From Exobasidium rhododendri (Eukaryota; Basidiomycota; Exobasidiomycetes; Exobasidiales; Exobasidiaceae), in the NCBI GenBank assembly GCA_026210745.1, contig CP110631.1:3596001-3660000 (forward strand): DNA of 64,000 bases, read 5' to 3'. The position numbers were made by a program, and so were the translations under genes. The notes beneath the pieces were generated by a model, which worked only from the letters and a program-made list of their open reading frames with translations, did not search any database and was not told the origin of the DNA. Below, one piece after another: positions 63,287-64,000 of the stretch. The stretch's first letter is position 1; every line of letters starts with the position of its first letter.

Positions 63287-64000
63287 TAATCTTTTTCTGC
63301 TTACTTTTTTGTATTTCTTGTATTTCAAGTGTCTTACGACTTCTTTTAAGTGTTCTTATCAATGATATCTGACCTTCAAATGTATCTGCTTCTTCAATGT
63401 ATTTCATGTAGGTATTGAGACCGCCAATTGCAGCAGATATTGTAATGCGATCCGGCATAGCAATATCATCTTCTTCAATATCTTTTTCGAATTGTAGTGA
63501 TTCAATGATTTCAATATTGCTTGGAACAGGAAATTCAATGTGTTCTATTTCTTCTAGTTCTTGTAATGAAATTGGGTTCTTGTATCTCAGCTCTCGTAGT
63601 AGACTCTTGTTTTCTATAGCTAAGCGTTCCAATTCTTCAATACAGAAGTCTAAATCCATTGAATTTGAACAAAGAGCTGACGCGTCTTGTATTGACCGAA
63701 TACCACAATGGCGCCAGCAATTTGCTATTGTATCTTCCTTTATTGTATCCCAGCTGTCAATAGCAATTTGTATTGCTTCATACAAGTCGATCTTCCAATC
63801 CCGAAATGTACCATTATCATAATGAAACAATAGCATTTTATTGTAGCTCTTCCGATAGTAAGCCTTCCAAGTCCTAATGATACCTGCATCACACGGTTGT
63901 ATCTTGGAAGTTGTATTGGGTGGTAATAGCAGTATTGTTGTATTCTTCAATACCACACCGTCAAGCTTATGACTAGGGCAATTGTCCATAATCAATAGAA
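63267..64000 (-). mobile_element. pogo/Fot1-type DNA transposon, transposase C-terminal part
   Basis: A minus-strand frame ending at 63267 and open to the right edge (at least 244 codons). It starts with LLIMDNCPSH, the second catalytic Asp region of DDE_1 transposases (LLxxDNxxxH), then LLLPPNTTSKIQPCDAGIIRTWKAYYR, the LPPNTTSxxQPxDxGII signature of Tigger/pogo/Fot1 elements. A variable Glu/Ile-rich tail ends KITSYFHV. The sequence is clearly richer in A/T than its neighbours, which marks it as foreign. No stop or frameshift is seen in the visible part, so the copy may be recent or active; the N-terminus and far end lie beyond the edge. Confidence 0.9.

Noticed and set aside
1-64000. CRISPR arrays, operons, rRNA, LTR or other virus-derived elements
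   Set aside because: Looked for and not seen; the short repeats present are microsatellites or belong to the DNA transposon.

Overview
This window is nuclear DNA of a filamentous or yeast-like fungus, most likely a basidiomycete and perhaps near Ustilaginomycotina. The case rests on dense genes with short (about 50-115 base) GT-AG introns, eukaryote-only proteins (UPF1, UTP4, EFM7, E3-binding protein PDX1, FTR1, Jen1-type transporter, fungal HMG-box factor) and the absence of ribosome-binding sites or operons. The lineage below 'fungus' is inference. Exon limits were worked out by hand from splice signals and frame and have not been tested against RNA.

Layout, left to right. 1-8 kb: the N-terminal part of a large AT-hook protein leaving the left edge (-), NMD helicase UPF1 (+), methyltransferase EFM7 (-). 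7.7-20 kb: U3 processome protein UTP4 (+), a flavin monooxygenase (-), PDX1 (+), a small membrane protein (-), a DCAF4-like WD40 protein (-), a secreted histidine acid phosphatase (+), a BRI3-like membrane protein (-). 20-30 kb: an unrecognised one-membrane-span protein (+), an LrgA-LrgB-type membrane protein (+), a class I glutamine amidotransferase (+), a UPF0643 protein (+). 30-42 kb: dienelactone hydrolase (-), aquaporin (+), a very long HSL-type lipase/esterase (-), an RCR-type Rsp5-adaptor-like protein (-), a small basic unknown (+), a Jen1-like carboxylate transporter (-). 43-54 kb: an unresolved minus-strand locus, an unknown two-exon protein (+), a Pof1/NMNAT-like nucleotidyltransferase (-), a mitochondrial GGQ release-factor-like protein and an alpha/beta-hydrolase-like protein that may be one spliced gene (-), uracil phosphoribosyltransferase FUR1 in six exons (-), a CofD/UPF0052 protein (+), an Old Yellow Enzyme (+). 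54-64 kb: an HMG-box factor (+), iron permease FTR1 (+), a DUF2237 protein (+), a GPI-type polysaccharide deacetylase (+), and the end of a pogo/Fot1-type DNA transposon running off the right edge.

No biosynthetic cluster is evident; most genes are housekeeping or single-function. Themes that recur are mitochondrial proteins (PDX1, GGQ factor, probably the hydrolase), surface nutrition (acid phosphatase, aquaporin, Jen1-like, FTR1) and small proteins with PY motifs that could bind the ubiquitin ligase Rsp5. The most interesting point is at 47.5-48.8 kb, where consensus splice sites join the hydrolase-like frame to the release-factor frame in phase, which would give the latter a mitochondrial targeting sequence. 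No rRNA, tRNA, CRISPR or retroelement was seen.
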